DNA from: JBBQWZ01 sp038210135
GTDB lineage: Bacteria; Acidobacteriota; Terriglobia; Bryobacterales; Bryobacteraceae
Assembly: GCA_038210135.1 (NCBI GenBank)
Contig: JBBQWZ010000041.1
Location: 1-64,000, forward strand
Length of the DNA: 64,000 bases
Direction of reading: 5' to 3'
Made by a program: the position numbers and the translations under genes. Within the stretch, counting starts at the first letter, position 1. The number at the start of each line of letters is the position of its first letter. Shown here one piece after another: positions 29,023-36,236 of the stretch. The notes below the pieces were generated by a model that was not told the origin of the DNA, did no database searches, and worked only from the letters and a program-made list of their open reading frames with translations.

Positions 29023-29357
29023 GCGTCGGCTCCGGGGGCTGGCACGGAACGATCTAGAGTAGCCCGAAAGAAGGAGCCCGCGTGTCGAAGTGGGGATGAT
29101 CGGTTGCGACGCGGAAGCTTCCCAACTTGCTGTGAAACTTCTATTCGACTCCCGAAGGTACTTACTCCGAGCCGTTTCGGCGCGCAATTCTACGTGGAGT
29201 ATGGAGGACGACCTTCGTAATGGCCCACGGTTTGCTCAAAGGCTCCCAGGGTTGCAGGTTGTTGCACGCTGGATGAGCTTTCGGAAACGGCAACTCAAAC
29301 AGCTTGGCATCGCCCGAACTCTTTGGATCCTTTTATTTGCATTAGCTTTTGAAGGGT

Positions 29358-29399
29358 AAACCTGGGACATAACCAATCCTTTGGATATGTCCCGGGTTT
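29358..29399 (+). terminator. Terminator-like hairpin
   Basis: Arms aaacctgggacata and tatgtcccgggttt (one G-U pair) with a 14-base loop, followed by ctgtttt. Confidence 0.65.
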
Positions 29400-29533
29400 C
29401 TGTTTTGGCACACGTCGCCGCAAAAGTTACCACGATGAGCGTAGGAATTTCACTTTGTCGCCGCTGAGAGCGTGAAACTAACTGTTAAGAAGCCCCACCC
29501 GGAATCGGCCGGGCGGAAGCTGTTGTTAGGTGA

Positions 29534-29555
29534 GCGCGACCTTACACGGTCGCGC
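29534..29555 (-). terminator. Hairpin after the DUF6152 gene
   Basis: Eight-base perfect arms, gcgcgacc and ggtcgcgc, with a six-base loop, 20 bases beyond the stop of the DUF6152 gene on the minus strand. There is no strong T-run. Confidence 0.5.
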
Positions 29556-29574
29556 CTCGGGTTATCTGGATAGG

Positions 29575-30027
29575 CTATTTGCGCTGTTCTTTTCCGGGAG
29601 CGTCGTAGGGTGCGCCGGTTCCGGACGAGCCCATGAAGAACTTTTGCCCGTCGGCGAGCGTAACGTCTCGGCCGTTGGCGCGCTTCGAGCGATCTTTCGC
29701 TTGATAGCCGTCAACGATCACGATCTGGCCAGGTTGCAGGGTATCGCGTTTCAGGCCACGGCGCAGCAGGCTGTTTGGCGTGCCGCCCTCGACCATCCAC
29801 ACTTCCTTGGTGCCGTCCGGCTTGGTGACTTCGACGTGGAACCAGGTGTGCGGATTGATCCACTCGACGCGCACCAGCGGTCCTTTCAGCAGCAACGGCA
29901 GGTTCGGATCGAACTCCGCGCCGAACGCGTGATGCGCGTACACCTTCTGGATATCAGCGAAGAATAAAGTCACGACGCCGACCAGTGCCGCCGCGATGAC
30001 GATGATGGATTTGGAATTCTTTCTCAT
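29575..30027 (-). CDS. DUF6152 family exported protein
   Basis: A 150-residue protein with an N-terminal signal or anchor (SIIVIAAALVGVVTLFFADI) followed by HHAFGAEFD, LKGPLVRVEWINPHTWFHVE, WMVEGGTPNSLLRRGLKRDT and GQIVIVDGYQAKD. This order defines DUF6152, a small periplasmic OB-like beta-barrel. The conserved HH and NPHTW histidines suggest metal binding, though this is inference. It is the last gene of a minus-strand run with two related exported proteins and two DUF6644 membrane proteins. Confidence 0.85.
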   Translation of the reverse strand: MRKNSKSIIVIAAALVGVVTLFFADIQKVYAHHAFGAEFDPNLPLLLKGPLVRVEWINPHTWFHVEVTKPDGTKEVWMVEGGTPNSLLRRGLKRDTLQPGQIVIVDGYQAKDRSKRANGRDVTLADGQKFFMGSSGTGAPYDAPGKEQRK

Positions 30028-30076
30028 ACTCTAAGGCTCCTCCTATTTCGTTACGGGCGCAAGTGGCGTCCAGCTA

Positions 30077-31132
30077 CTACTTCTTGGACATCGACTTCAG
30101 CGCTTCGGCCTCGAGCAGGCGGGCGCCACGCAGAATGTTCGTGAACGAGTAATTGCCTTCGTGGCAGGCGTACTCGTAGATGCGGTTCTCGGTCACAGGC
30201 CAAACCATTTCGCCGGTCCAGGAAGTCGTCCAGACGGTCGGATCTTCGACGGTGAAGCGATACAACAAGGTCCGGTCGTCGAGGCGTTTGAAGCGCTCGA
30301 TGACATGCAAGTTACGCGTGGCGCCGAATAGCGCCGGCGTGTCGTTGAAATTCGTGGTGTCGACGACCAGTGTGTCGCCTTCCCACTTTCCGACGGAATC
30401 GCCGAGCCAGCGGCGCACGTCCGCAGGATCGTGCTTCGCGTTCATACGTACGATGCGCGCGTCGTGATTCATTTCGTTGAGAATCATGACGGTGTCTTTG
30501 GTCTGCACGATCTGCTTGACGTTGTTGTAGAGGACGGACAGCGCGGGCGGTCCGGCGCTCGAGCCGAAGCCGAGCAGGCAGCGTTCGGCGAGCGAGCGCA
30601 TTTCGGGATCGTCAAAGGGTCCAGGCGAAACGCCTTCTTTGATCCACCAGGCGTCGCCACGATTGGGCCGGTTGCCGCGCGCGCGCTCGCCGGCCCGCTT
30701 ACGCGCTTCGGGCGTCATCTCGGGCATGCGTCCAGTGGGAGGATCGACGATGATCGAGGTCCGCCATTTGCCGTCGATCTTGAATGCGCCCTGGCCCGGA
30801 TCGACCCACAGCGTGTTGTAGCCGCCGACGTTGCCAGCGGCGCCTTCCGAGCCGTCGCCACCGGTTGGCGGAGCGGCGCGATTCGGATCGCTCGCCTTGT
30901 TCTGGCTTTCCATCCGGGCGGCGGCCGTCTTGGCAATCGCTTGCGCTTCGGCGTCGGTAAGCGCCATGCGTCCGCCGACGTTCGCGGGCCGTACCAGCGG
31001 AGTCAAGGTCGCGATGTCGTACATACCCGACAGGTCGGGGTGTCCGTCGGGAGTTCGGTGCGAATCCGCGGCAACTCCGATTCCGGCGAGGGAGATGACC
31101 AGAGCGTTAGAAACGATCCATCTGTTTCGCAT
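30077..31132 (-). CDS. Exported protein of unknown function, paralogue of the next gene upstream
   Basis: A 351-residue protein with a signal peptide (VSNALVISLAGIGVAA) then PDGHPDLSGMYDIATLTPL. The C-terminal half carries VGKWEGDTLVVDTTNFND, LHVIERFKRLDDRTLLYRFT and VEDPTVWTTSWTGEM and ends with CHEGNYSFTNILRGAR. That half is clearly related to 31148-32017. The family is frequent in Acidobacteria and accompanies DUF6152 genes; no activity is known. The ATG at 31132 was preferred over the in-frame codon three triplets upstream because it begins the signal peptide. Confidence 0.75.
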   Translation of the reverse strand: MRNRWIVSNALVISLAGIGVAADSHRTPDGHPDLSGMYDIATLTPLVRPANVGGRMALTDAEAQAIAKTAAARMESQNKASDPNRAAPPTGGDGSEGAAGNVGGYNTLWVDPGQGAFKIDGKWRTSIIVDPPTGRMPEMTPEARKRAGERARGNRPNRGDAWWIKEGVSPGPFDDPEMRSLAERCLLGFGSSAGPPALSVLYNNVKQIVQTKDTVMILNEMNHDARIVRMNAKHDPADVRRWLGDSVGKWEGDTLVVDTTNFNDTPALFGATRNLHVIERFKRLDDRTLLYRFTVEDPTVWTTSWTGEMVWPVTENRIYEYACHEGNYSFTNILRGARLLEAEALKSMSKK

Positions 31133-31147
31133 GTCGTACACCTTTTT

Positions 31148-32017
31148 CTACGGTCTCTCGAGGGGTTTCCTGCGGTGTTCGCCGAACATCAGCTCTTCGA
31201 CAAACTCGACGCATTTAAAGTCCATCAGGCGGGCATCCGACTCCATACGGCGATACAGCGGAAGCGAAATTTTCCAGGGAGCCGTGAACACGTCGGGATC
31301 CTCGATGGTCGCCTCGTAGCGGATGTGGTTCGGCGTCATCATCGTGTAACGCTCGACGACGTGGAGCTTGGCGCTGTGGTGGGTACCCGAACGGTCGAAC
31401 CAGGTTTGATCGTTCATTCCTCTGACGTCCACCACCAGCGTATCGCCTTCCCACTTGCCGACCGACTGTCCCATCCAGGAATCGGTTTCGGCGGGACCGG
31501 GATCCTTGAAATAGACGTCGCGATGCGCGCCCGCGAATTCGTAAGCGATGAAGAAATTCTTCTGGCTCTGGATGATCTGGAAGGGAAACGGCATGTAGGT
31601 CGCGCGAGGCACGCCGGGCAGGTAGCACTTGATTTCCGGATCGCGATCGAGCCAGTTGGCGCGATTCTCTTCGCGCTTCTTCTGGGCTTCGGCAGTGTAC
31701 GGAATCTTTCCGCCTTCGACGATTCCCATGCCGCCGGGTACGGCTCCGACGGCGCCGAGGCGCAGGAGGGGCACGGCGGCAATCTGCGAATGGGGTCCTT
31801 TGCGAAGCATCAAGGACGGGCGCGCGAGGTGACGCTCGATGTCGTAATTGGCGGATCCGATGGCCTGCCAGATGCCATTGAAATCGGGCTTCCCGCCGGC
31901 GATGCGGGGAATGTTTGCAGGCCGCGCGGGTGCTTGACACCAGGCGCTGCCAGCGACTGCCGCGAACATCAAAAACGGGATGGTGACGCGAAGGGACTTG
32001 ACCACGGAAGGGATCAT
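31148..32017 (-). CDS. Exported protein of unknown function, paralogue of the following gene
   Basis: A 289-residue protein. The ATG at 32017 opens a signal peptide (VKSLRVTIPFLMFAAVAGSA); the frame is open well upstream, but that part overlaps the DUF6644 gene in another frame and is Arg/His-rich, unlike protein. The mature part begins IPRIAGGKPDFNGIWQAIGS. It shares VGKWEGDTLVVD, LHVVERYTMMTPNHIRYEAT and IEDPDVFTAPW with its neighbour and ends FVEELMFGEHRRKP. It is 15 bases from the next gene, consistent with co-transcription. Confidence 0.75.
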   Translation of the reverse strand: MIPSVVKSLRVTIPFLMFAAVAGSAWCQAPARPANIPRIAGGKPDFNGIWQAIGSANYDIERHLARPSLMLRKGPHSQIAAVPLLRLGAVGAVPGGMGIVEGGKIPYTAEAQKKREENRANWLDRDPEIKCYLPGVPRATYMPFPFQIIQSQKNFFIAYEFAGAHRDVYFKDPGPAETDSWMGQSVGKWEGDTLVVDVRGMNDQTWFDRSGTHHSAKLHVVERYTMMTPNHIRYEATIEDPDVFTAPWKISLPLYRRMESDARLMDFKCVEFVEELMFGEHRRKPLERP

Positions 32018-32091
32018 AGCATAGGCGGCGGCGTTTGGGACCCGCTGTTGACAGGGGTTCGAACACGATCCGCCAGACTGGTTGCTAACGT

Positions 32092-32577
32092 CTAGTAGAA
32101 CGCGATCCAGCGGCCGGAGAATCCGACGCCGAACCATAGCGCCATCGATACGAGGGCGGTGAGTTTGACCAGCACGGGCGACATCTTTCCGGGATCGGAA
32201 TTCGCAACGCGGCGGCGCCAGGTGAAGGCGAAGAGGCTCGCCAGGATGAGAAAACTCATTTTGTACCAGAAGGGCGGGCTGTAGTAGCACTTCACGGCTT
32301 CTGACAAGAACATTAGAAATCCGGTGGTGATGCTGGTGACCAAAGCGAGAACCAGCCAAGGGTGCACTTTGCGCGTGAGGTCGGCCGCGGGCTGATCCTT
32401 CAGGCCGAGTCCGAGCAGGCGCATATCGACTACCAGGACCGCGCCCCCGAGCAGGGCGAGCCCCAGCAAGTGAATGCACTCGATCACTGGAAACAGCCAC
32501 AGCGACTGCCGCACGATGGTGCCGAGCGAAGTGGCTTCGAGCCACTGGAAGTTGGCGAGATTGATAAATGACAGCAC
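32092..32577 (-). CDS. DUF6644 family membrane protein
   Basis: A 161-residue protein with four predicted transmembrane helices. Notable residues are WLEATSLGTIVRQS in the N-terminal region, a helix with a buried His (FPVIECIHLLGLALLGG), the cytoplasmic motif VVDMRLLGLGLKD, HPWLVLALVTSITTGF in helix 2, and the end WFGVGFSGRWIAFY. It is paralogous to 32598-33095. The histidines within helices are placed as they would be in a b-type cytochrome, but that role is inference. Confidence 0.82.
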   Translation of the reverse strand: MLSFINLANFQWLEATSLGTIVRQSLWLFPVIECIHLLGLALLGGAVLVVDMRLLGLGLKDQPAADLTRKVHPWLVLALVTSITTGFLMFLSEAVKCYYSPPFWYKMSFLILASLFAFTWRRRVANSDPGKMSPVLVKLTALVSMALWFGVGFSGRWIAFY

Positions 32578-32597
32578 GTTGGGTTTGATGAGAGCCG

Positions 32598-33095
32598 CTA
32601 ATTAAACCAGTTGTACGCCTGCATGCGTCCGCAGATCACGACGCCGCTCCAGAGGATCAACGAGAGCACGCCCGCCATTCTCGCGCGGGGAGGCGGAATC
32701 GGGTCCGTGTCCCACGACGCCACTCGCTTGTGAATGGTGAGATGGAACAACAGCGCGTTGACGCCGGTGAGCATGATCATGATCACCTTGATGCGGAAGA
32801 ATATATTCGCGGCCGCTTTCAGGGGGCCGGAATAGAATAGAAGCCCTCCGCTGATGGACATCACGACGAAGCCAAAGAGAGCCCACGGGAGCAGCCTCGA
32901 GGCGACTTGGGATACGGGCACGCCACGGAGTCCGATGCCGACCAGGCGGAGATCCAGCATCGCCACCAGTCCGAGGAACAGGCACAGCGTCAGCACGTGC
33001 GTCGTTTCCACTAACGGATAGTAAATGGTGGACTCGCGGATATAAACGCTACCGCTGGTCAATTCGAGCCATTGAAAAAACGAATGTAGATCCAC
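32598..33095 (-). CDS. DUF6644 family membrane protein (second paralogue)
   Basis: A 165-residue protein with four helices and the same skeleton as its neighbour: FFQWLELTSGSVYIRES, YPLVETTHVLTLCLFLGLVA, LDLRLVGIGLRGVPV, LLPWALFGFVVMSISGGLLF, and GVVICGRMQAYNWFN at the end. Helix His and the GR near the C-terminus are shared by both. It is the first gene of the minus-strand run, and the promoter probably lies in the 129-base divergent gap before the mono-heme lipoprotein. Confidence 0.82.
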   Translation of the reverse strand: MDLHSFFQWLELTSGSVYIRESTIYYPLVETTHVLTLCLFLGLVAMLDLRLVGIGLRGVPVSQVASRLLPWALFGFVVMSISGGLLFYSGPLKAAANIFFRIKVIMIMLTGVNALLFHLTIHKRVASWDTDPIPPPRARMAGVLSLILWSGVVICGRMQAYNWFN

Positions 33096-33224
33096 TGGGG
33101 CGGTCTCTCCAAAACTGCGAAAGCCTGCTCGCCGAAGCGCGAAAGCCGCGGCGACAACGCAGTGTACCAGAAGCGCACGGCGACTCTGATAGAATGCCGA
33201 GCGTCGCTATCTGGCGTCTTTGAA

Positions 33225-33734
33225 ATGAAATTTAACTCTACAACACGTGCGACTGTTCGACTGCGAATCGCTCAGGCTGGCTTGTTCGCCGCCGCATTTC
33301 TAGCCGGTTGCTCCAAACCTGCCGCGGTCCTGCCGCCGATCCAATCGATGGCGACGCTCGAGGAGGTGATGCACATGATCATCATCCCGAACGCCGAAGT
33401 GGTCTGGAAATCGGTCGGTACTGTCTACACAAAGGACGGCGTCGAGGAAACCAAGCCGGAGACGGTGGACGACTGGTATAAGGTCGAGAGCAGCGCGACA
33501 GCCCTGACCGAAGCCGGGAATCTGCTGATGATGGACGGCCGCGCAAAGGACAAGGCGCACTGGATGGACCGGTCGAAGGCGCTCCGCGAGGCGGGGGACA
33601 GCCTGCGCAAGGCGGCCCAGGCGAAGGACTCGGCTCTGGTGTTCGAGCGCGGCGGCTATTTATTCGACGCCTGCCAGGGCTGCCACTTCGAGTACCGCTT
33701 TGACAAGGATCCGAAGACGATCCGCACGCATTAA
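33225..33734 (+). CDS. Mono-heme cytochrome c lipoprotein
   Basis: A 169-residue protein. The ATG at 33225 begins a lipoprotein signal ending in the lipobox LAGC, so it is probably membrane-anchored in the periplasm. A helical body (MATLEEVMHMIIIPNAEVVW, MDRSKALREAGDSLRKAAQA) leads to a single CQGCH near the C-terminus, as in cytochrome c' relatives. It is divergent from the DUF6644/DUF6152 run and may exchange electrons with it. Confidence 0.82.
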   Translation: MKFNSTTRATVRLRIAQAGLFAAAFLAGCSKPAAVLPPIQSMATLEEVMHMIIIPNAEVVWKSVGTVYTKDGVEETKPETVDDWYKVESSATALTEAGNLLMMDGRAKDKAHWMDRSKALREAGDSLRKAAQAKDSALVFERGGYLFDACQGCHFEYRFDKDPKTIRTH

Positions 33735-33881
33735 GCGCTGCCGGCCTAAATCGCGTCAAAGCACGCAGCGGATCCGCGAATTGTCTGCGCCATTTGTGCG
33801 GGACGCGCTGTCAGCGATTGATTTCATGCGGGTTAGCAGGTGGCCGCCCTCGTGCATCCGAACGTACGCGGGAGGGTTACT

Positions 33882-34169
33882 ATGACGAACCCATTTTTGA
33901 TTTCGGCCGGACTTTGGGCCATCCTGGCCGCATTCGTACTCGGCCTCGCCATTTACCGCAAGTCGATTTCGCGTGGAGAGATGGACGTAGTTCATATTCG
34001 GGACTCCGACGCGTCGATGATTACCGGACAAGCCACGCTGGCGAACCGCATGGACAAGATCGATCGCTGGGGCAAATTGCTGACCATCGCCGTGGTGGTC
34101 TACGGTGTCGCGATCGTCGGGTTGTACCTTTGGTCGGCTTGGCAGGCCAGCAACAATCTGGGAGCGTAG
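33882..34169 (+). CDS. Small two-helix membrane protein
   Basis: A 95-residue protein with two membrane helices (PFLISAGLWAILAAFVLGLA and LLTIAVVVYGVAIVGLYLW) separated by a polar loop (DSDASMITGQATLANRMDKI). The ATG at 33882 has a ggaggg ribosome site. Not recognised; it precedes the diadenylate-cyclase-like gene by 65 bases and could be in the same transcript. Confidence 0.7.
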   Translation: MTNPFLISAGLWAILAAFVLGLAIYRKSISRGEMDVVHIRDSDASMITGQATLANRMDKIDRWGKLLTIAVVVYGVAIVGLYLWSAWQASNNLGA

Positions 34170-34207
34170 TTCAAGAGATCGGATCTCCGGTACGGGGTCG
34201 ATTACAG

Positions 34208-34238
34208 TGGAGGTATCCGCATGGATTCTTCCCGATGA
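34208..34238 (+). promoter_or_regulatory. Ribosome site and five-codon leader ORF coupled to the next gene
   Basis: ggagg (34209-34213) is spaced seven bases from ATG 34221, which reads MDSSR and stops at TGA 34236-34238. That stop overlaps the ATG of the DAC-like gene (34235-34237) as ATGA. The large gene has no good ribosome site of its own, so translation is likely coupled to this minileader. Confidence 0.65.
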
Positions 34239-35368
34239 CGACACCCGCTTACCAGGCAGCTCGCGCCGTCGCGGAACGCGTGCGGGCGCACTTCGAGCGT
34301 CACCGCCGCAATGCGCTGGATCCGGGTCAATTAGCGCCGCACCCCGATACCCGGGTGATTGAATCGATTGTGGACGCGGCTTTTTGGGCCAGTCTGCGGC
34401 GCGAAGAAGGCATTCCGCCGACGATCTCGCTAGCCTACCTGCCTCCAACTCAGGCCGGCCACCCGATCACGTTCGCACATCCTGTTCCGTTGACCGCCGA
34501 GGCGCTTACGCGCCTTGCTCCCGCGGTGGCGCGCCCAGGCATTCATCTCGGCATTTGGCATCTTGGCGAATCGTTGTGTATCTGGGGCGCGACACTGAGC
34601 CTGCCTCCGTTTTGTTTCGTGATCGAAGTCATCGAGCCTGGACTGCTGGTGGTAAAGCACCGGCGCGAGCAGGAGCTGACTAAATTCGTCAATGTCGCTG
34701 TTCTCGAAGGCGATCAGATTAAGGTCCTCGATCACAAAGCGGCACAACTATCCGACTCGCCGGCGCTGGTTGCTTCGCTGCTCGGACTCGACACTCCGGG
34801 GGCGTCGGCCGACGCGACCAATGTGCTGATCCAACTCGCGGTATCGATGCGTGAACACAAGCGAGGCGGATCGCTACTGGTGGTTCCGCAGGAGAACGAG
34901 GTCTGGCGAGAGTCGATTGTGGGGAAGACTCCTTACGCGGTGGCTCCGTCGTATTCGAAACTTGCTTCGCTGATGCAGTTGGACGATCCGCAGAAGAACC
35001 TCCCGCGCTGGCAGGAAGCGCTTCGCCGGGTGGTCGATGTCGTCGCCGGACTGACGGCCGTCGACGGCGCGATGGTTCTGAATCGCCGCTTCGACCTGCT
35101 GGCTTTCGGCGCGAAGATTGGACGGCGCGAAGGCTTTCCGCGAATCGAGAACGTGATCGAGACCGAACCCCTCGAGGGCAATTCCCCACGGATTGTGAGC
35201 CCTTCCCAACTGGGCGGAACGCGGCACCTGTCCGCTGCCCAGTTCGCGCAGGATCAGCCGGACGCGTTGGCGCTGGTGGCGTCCCAGGACGGCCGGTTCA
35301 CAGTCTTTGCGTGGTCGCCGCTCGAGCAGATGGTCCGCGCGTACCGGGTCGAAGCGTTGCTCCTGTAG
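34235..35368 (+). CDS. DACNV sensor plus diadenylate-cyclase-like (DisA_N) protein
   Basis: A 377-residue cytoplasmic protein. The N-terminal two thirds match the DACNV sensor type found before DAC domains (DTRVIESIVDAAFWASLRRE, LPPFCFVIEVIEPGLLVVKH). The C-terminal part is DAC-like: VDGAMVLNRRFDLLAFGA with the catalytic-type DGA at 277-279, then GGTRHLSAAQF (Gly327-Phe337) and ALALVASQDGRFTVFAW. In known diadenylate cyclases the second motif is GTRHRAA; here the RHR Arg is Leu332. It may make c-di-AMP from two ATP or may have become a nucleotide sensor. It is translated through a five-codon leader. The assignment of fold is firm; activity is uncertain. Confidence 0.8.
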   Translation: MTTPAYQAARAVAERVRAHFERHRRNALDPGQLAPHPDTRVIESIVDAAFWASLRREEGIPPTISLAYLPPTQAGHPITFAHPVPLTAEALTRLAPAVARPGIHLGIWHLGESLCIWGATLSLPPFCFVIEVIEPGLLVVKHRREQELTKFVNVAVLEGDQIKVLDHKAAQLSDSPALVASLLGLDTPGASADATNVLIQLAVSMREHKRGGSLLVVPQENEVWRESIVGKTPYAVAPSYSKLASLMQLDDPQKNLPRWQEALRRVVDVVAGLTAVDGAMVLNRRFDLLAFGAKIGRREGFPRIENVIETEPLEGNSPRIVSPSQLGGTRHLSAAQFAQDQPDALALVASQDGRFTVFAWSPLEQMVRAYRVEALLL

Positions 35369-35474
35369 CGCGAAAATCCGCGCTCGGCAATCTTGCTGGC
35401 GCGTCCATCCGTTTTCGATTGAACGATTCCGATCCTTCTCCTATTGTCTAAAAAAGACCACTCAAGGAGATTCG

Positions 35475-36236
35475 ATGCCCCATCGCCCCAACCGCTTTCT
35501 GGCAGCCGCCGCACTCTTGGCCGCCGCGTCCGTCCTGACTGCGCAGGAAGACAAGAAACAGAATCTGACCGGCTCTTGGAAGTTTTCGATGCACGGCGAT
35601 CATGTGATCCCGGGCGGGCTGACCCTTGAGCAGGAAGGTACGAAGGTGAAGGGAATTTTTATGTTCATGAACAACGACATTCCAGTGCAGGGCGAATTTG
35701 CTGGCGGCGTCGTTTCGCTGAGCGCCAACGCCAGGATGCAATTTCGTGGACCTGGCGGGGAAGACCACGGAGGCGGTGGCGAAGACAAGAAGATGAAGAT
35801 CGAGGGAAAGATGATCGAGGACGGGACTCTTTCGGGCGAGATGGAGGGTCCGCGCGGGCCGATTCATTGGACTGCTGAGCGCTTTAAAGAACGCAAGGTG
35901 CCCGGTCCGAAGACGACGGCGGCTGCGGCTGTGAATGTTTCCGGTGCCTGGACCGCTTCCGCGGGTGGTGGCCAGGGAACCATGAAAATCGACTTGAATC
36001 TGAAGCAGGACGGCGCCAAACTTTCCGGCACGTTGAAGAGCGATCATTCCGGCGAACTGGCGGTCGAAGGCATGATCGTAGACCGGACACTGGTTTTCGT
36101 TTCGATAGCGAACGTCGGCGGACCGGGCGCGATCCGCATCGAGTACACGGCCAAGTTGAAAGACGACGGAACCTTGACCGGCGAATTGGTTTCGCCCATG
36201 GGCAGGATGGCTTGGACCGCTGCACGCGCAAAATGA
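35475..36236 (+). CDS. Exported protein with two lipocalin-like beta repeats
   Basis: A 253-residue protein. A signal peptide (FLAAAALLAAASVLTAQ) is followed by two similar halves. The first has LTGSWKFSMHGDHVIPGGLT, LEQEGTKVKGIFMFMN and IEDGTLSGEMEGPRGPIHWT. The second has VSGAWTASAGGGQGTMKIDL, LKQDGAKLSGTLKSDHSG and KDDGTLTGELVSPMGRMAWT. This is the small beta-barrel type common in acidobacterial exported proteins. ATGA overlap with the following DUF1592 gene shows they are one operon. Role unknown. Confidence 0.8.
   Translation: MPHRPNRFLAAAALLAAASVLTAQEDKKQNLTGSWKFSMHGDHVIPGGLTLEQEGTKVKGIFMFMNNDIPVQGEFAGGVVSLSANARMQFRGPGGEDHGGGGEDKKMKIEGKMIEDGTLSGEMEGPRGPIHWTAERFKERKVPGPKTTAAAAVNVSGAWTASAGGGQGTMKIDLNLKQDGAKLSGTLKSDHSGELAVEGMIVDRTLVFVSIANVGGPGAIRIEYTAKLKDDGTLTGELVSPMGRMAWTAARAK

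Larger units (their letters stand above)
29023..29574. other. Intergenic region with two hairpins, uncertain small ORF
   Basis: A plus-strand frame 29090-29359 (89 residues, GTG start, ends LLFALAFEG) finishes at the base of a hairpin, but the sequence is not recognised and may be chance. No tRNA was found. The hairpins are listed separately. Confidence 0.4.

Noticed and set aside
29023..29574. tRNA gene in the gap before DUF6152
   Set aside because: No T-loop consensus or cloverleaf was found; only simple hairpins.
30431..32095. Open frame of 554 codons opposite the paired exported proteins
   Set aside because: It covers two genes that have signal peptides and paralogy to each other; the opposite frame has neither.
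32018..32545. N-terminal extension of the 31148-32017 protein
   Set aside because: It overlaps the DUF6644 gene out of frame and is Arg/His-rich; the signal peptide begins at 32017.
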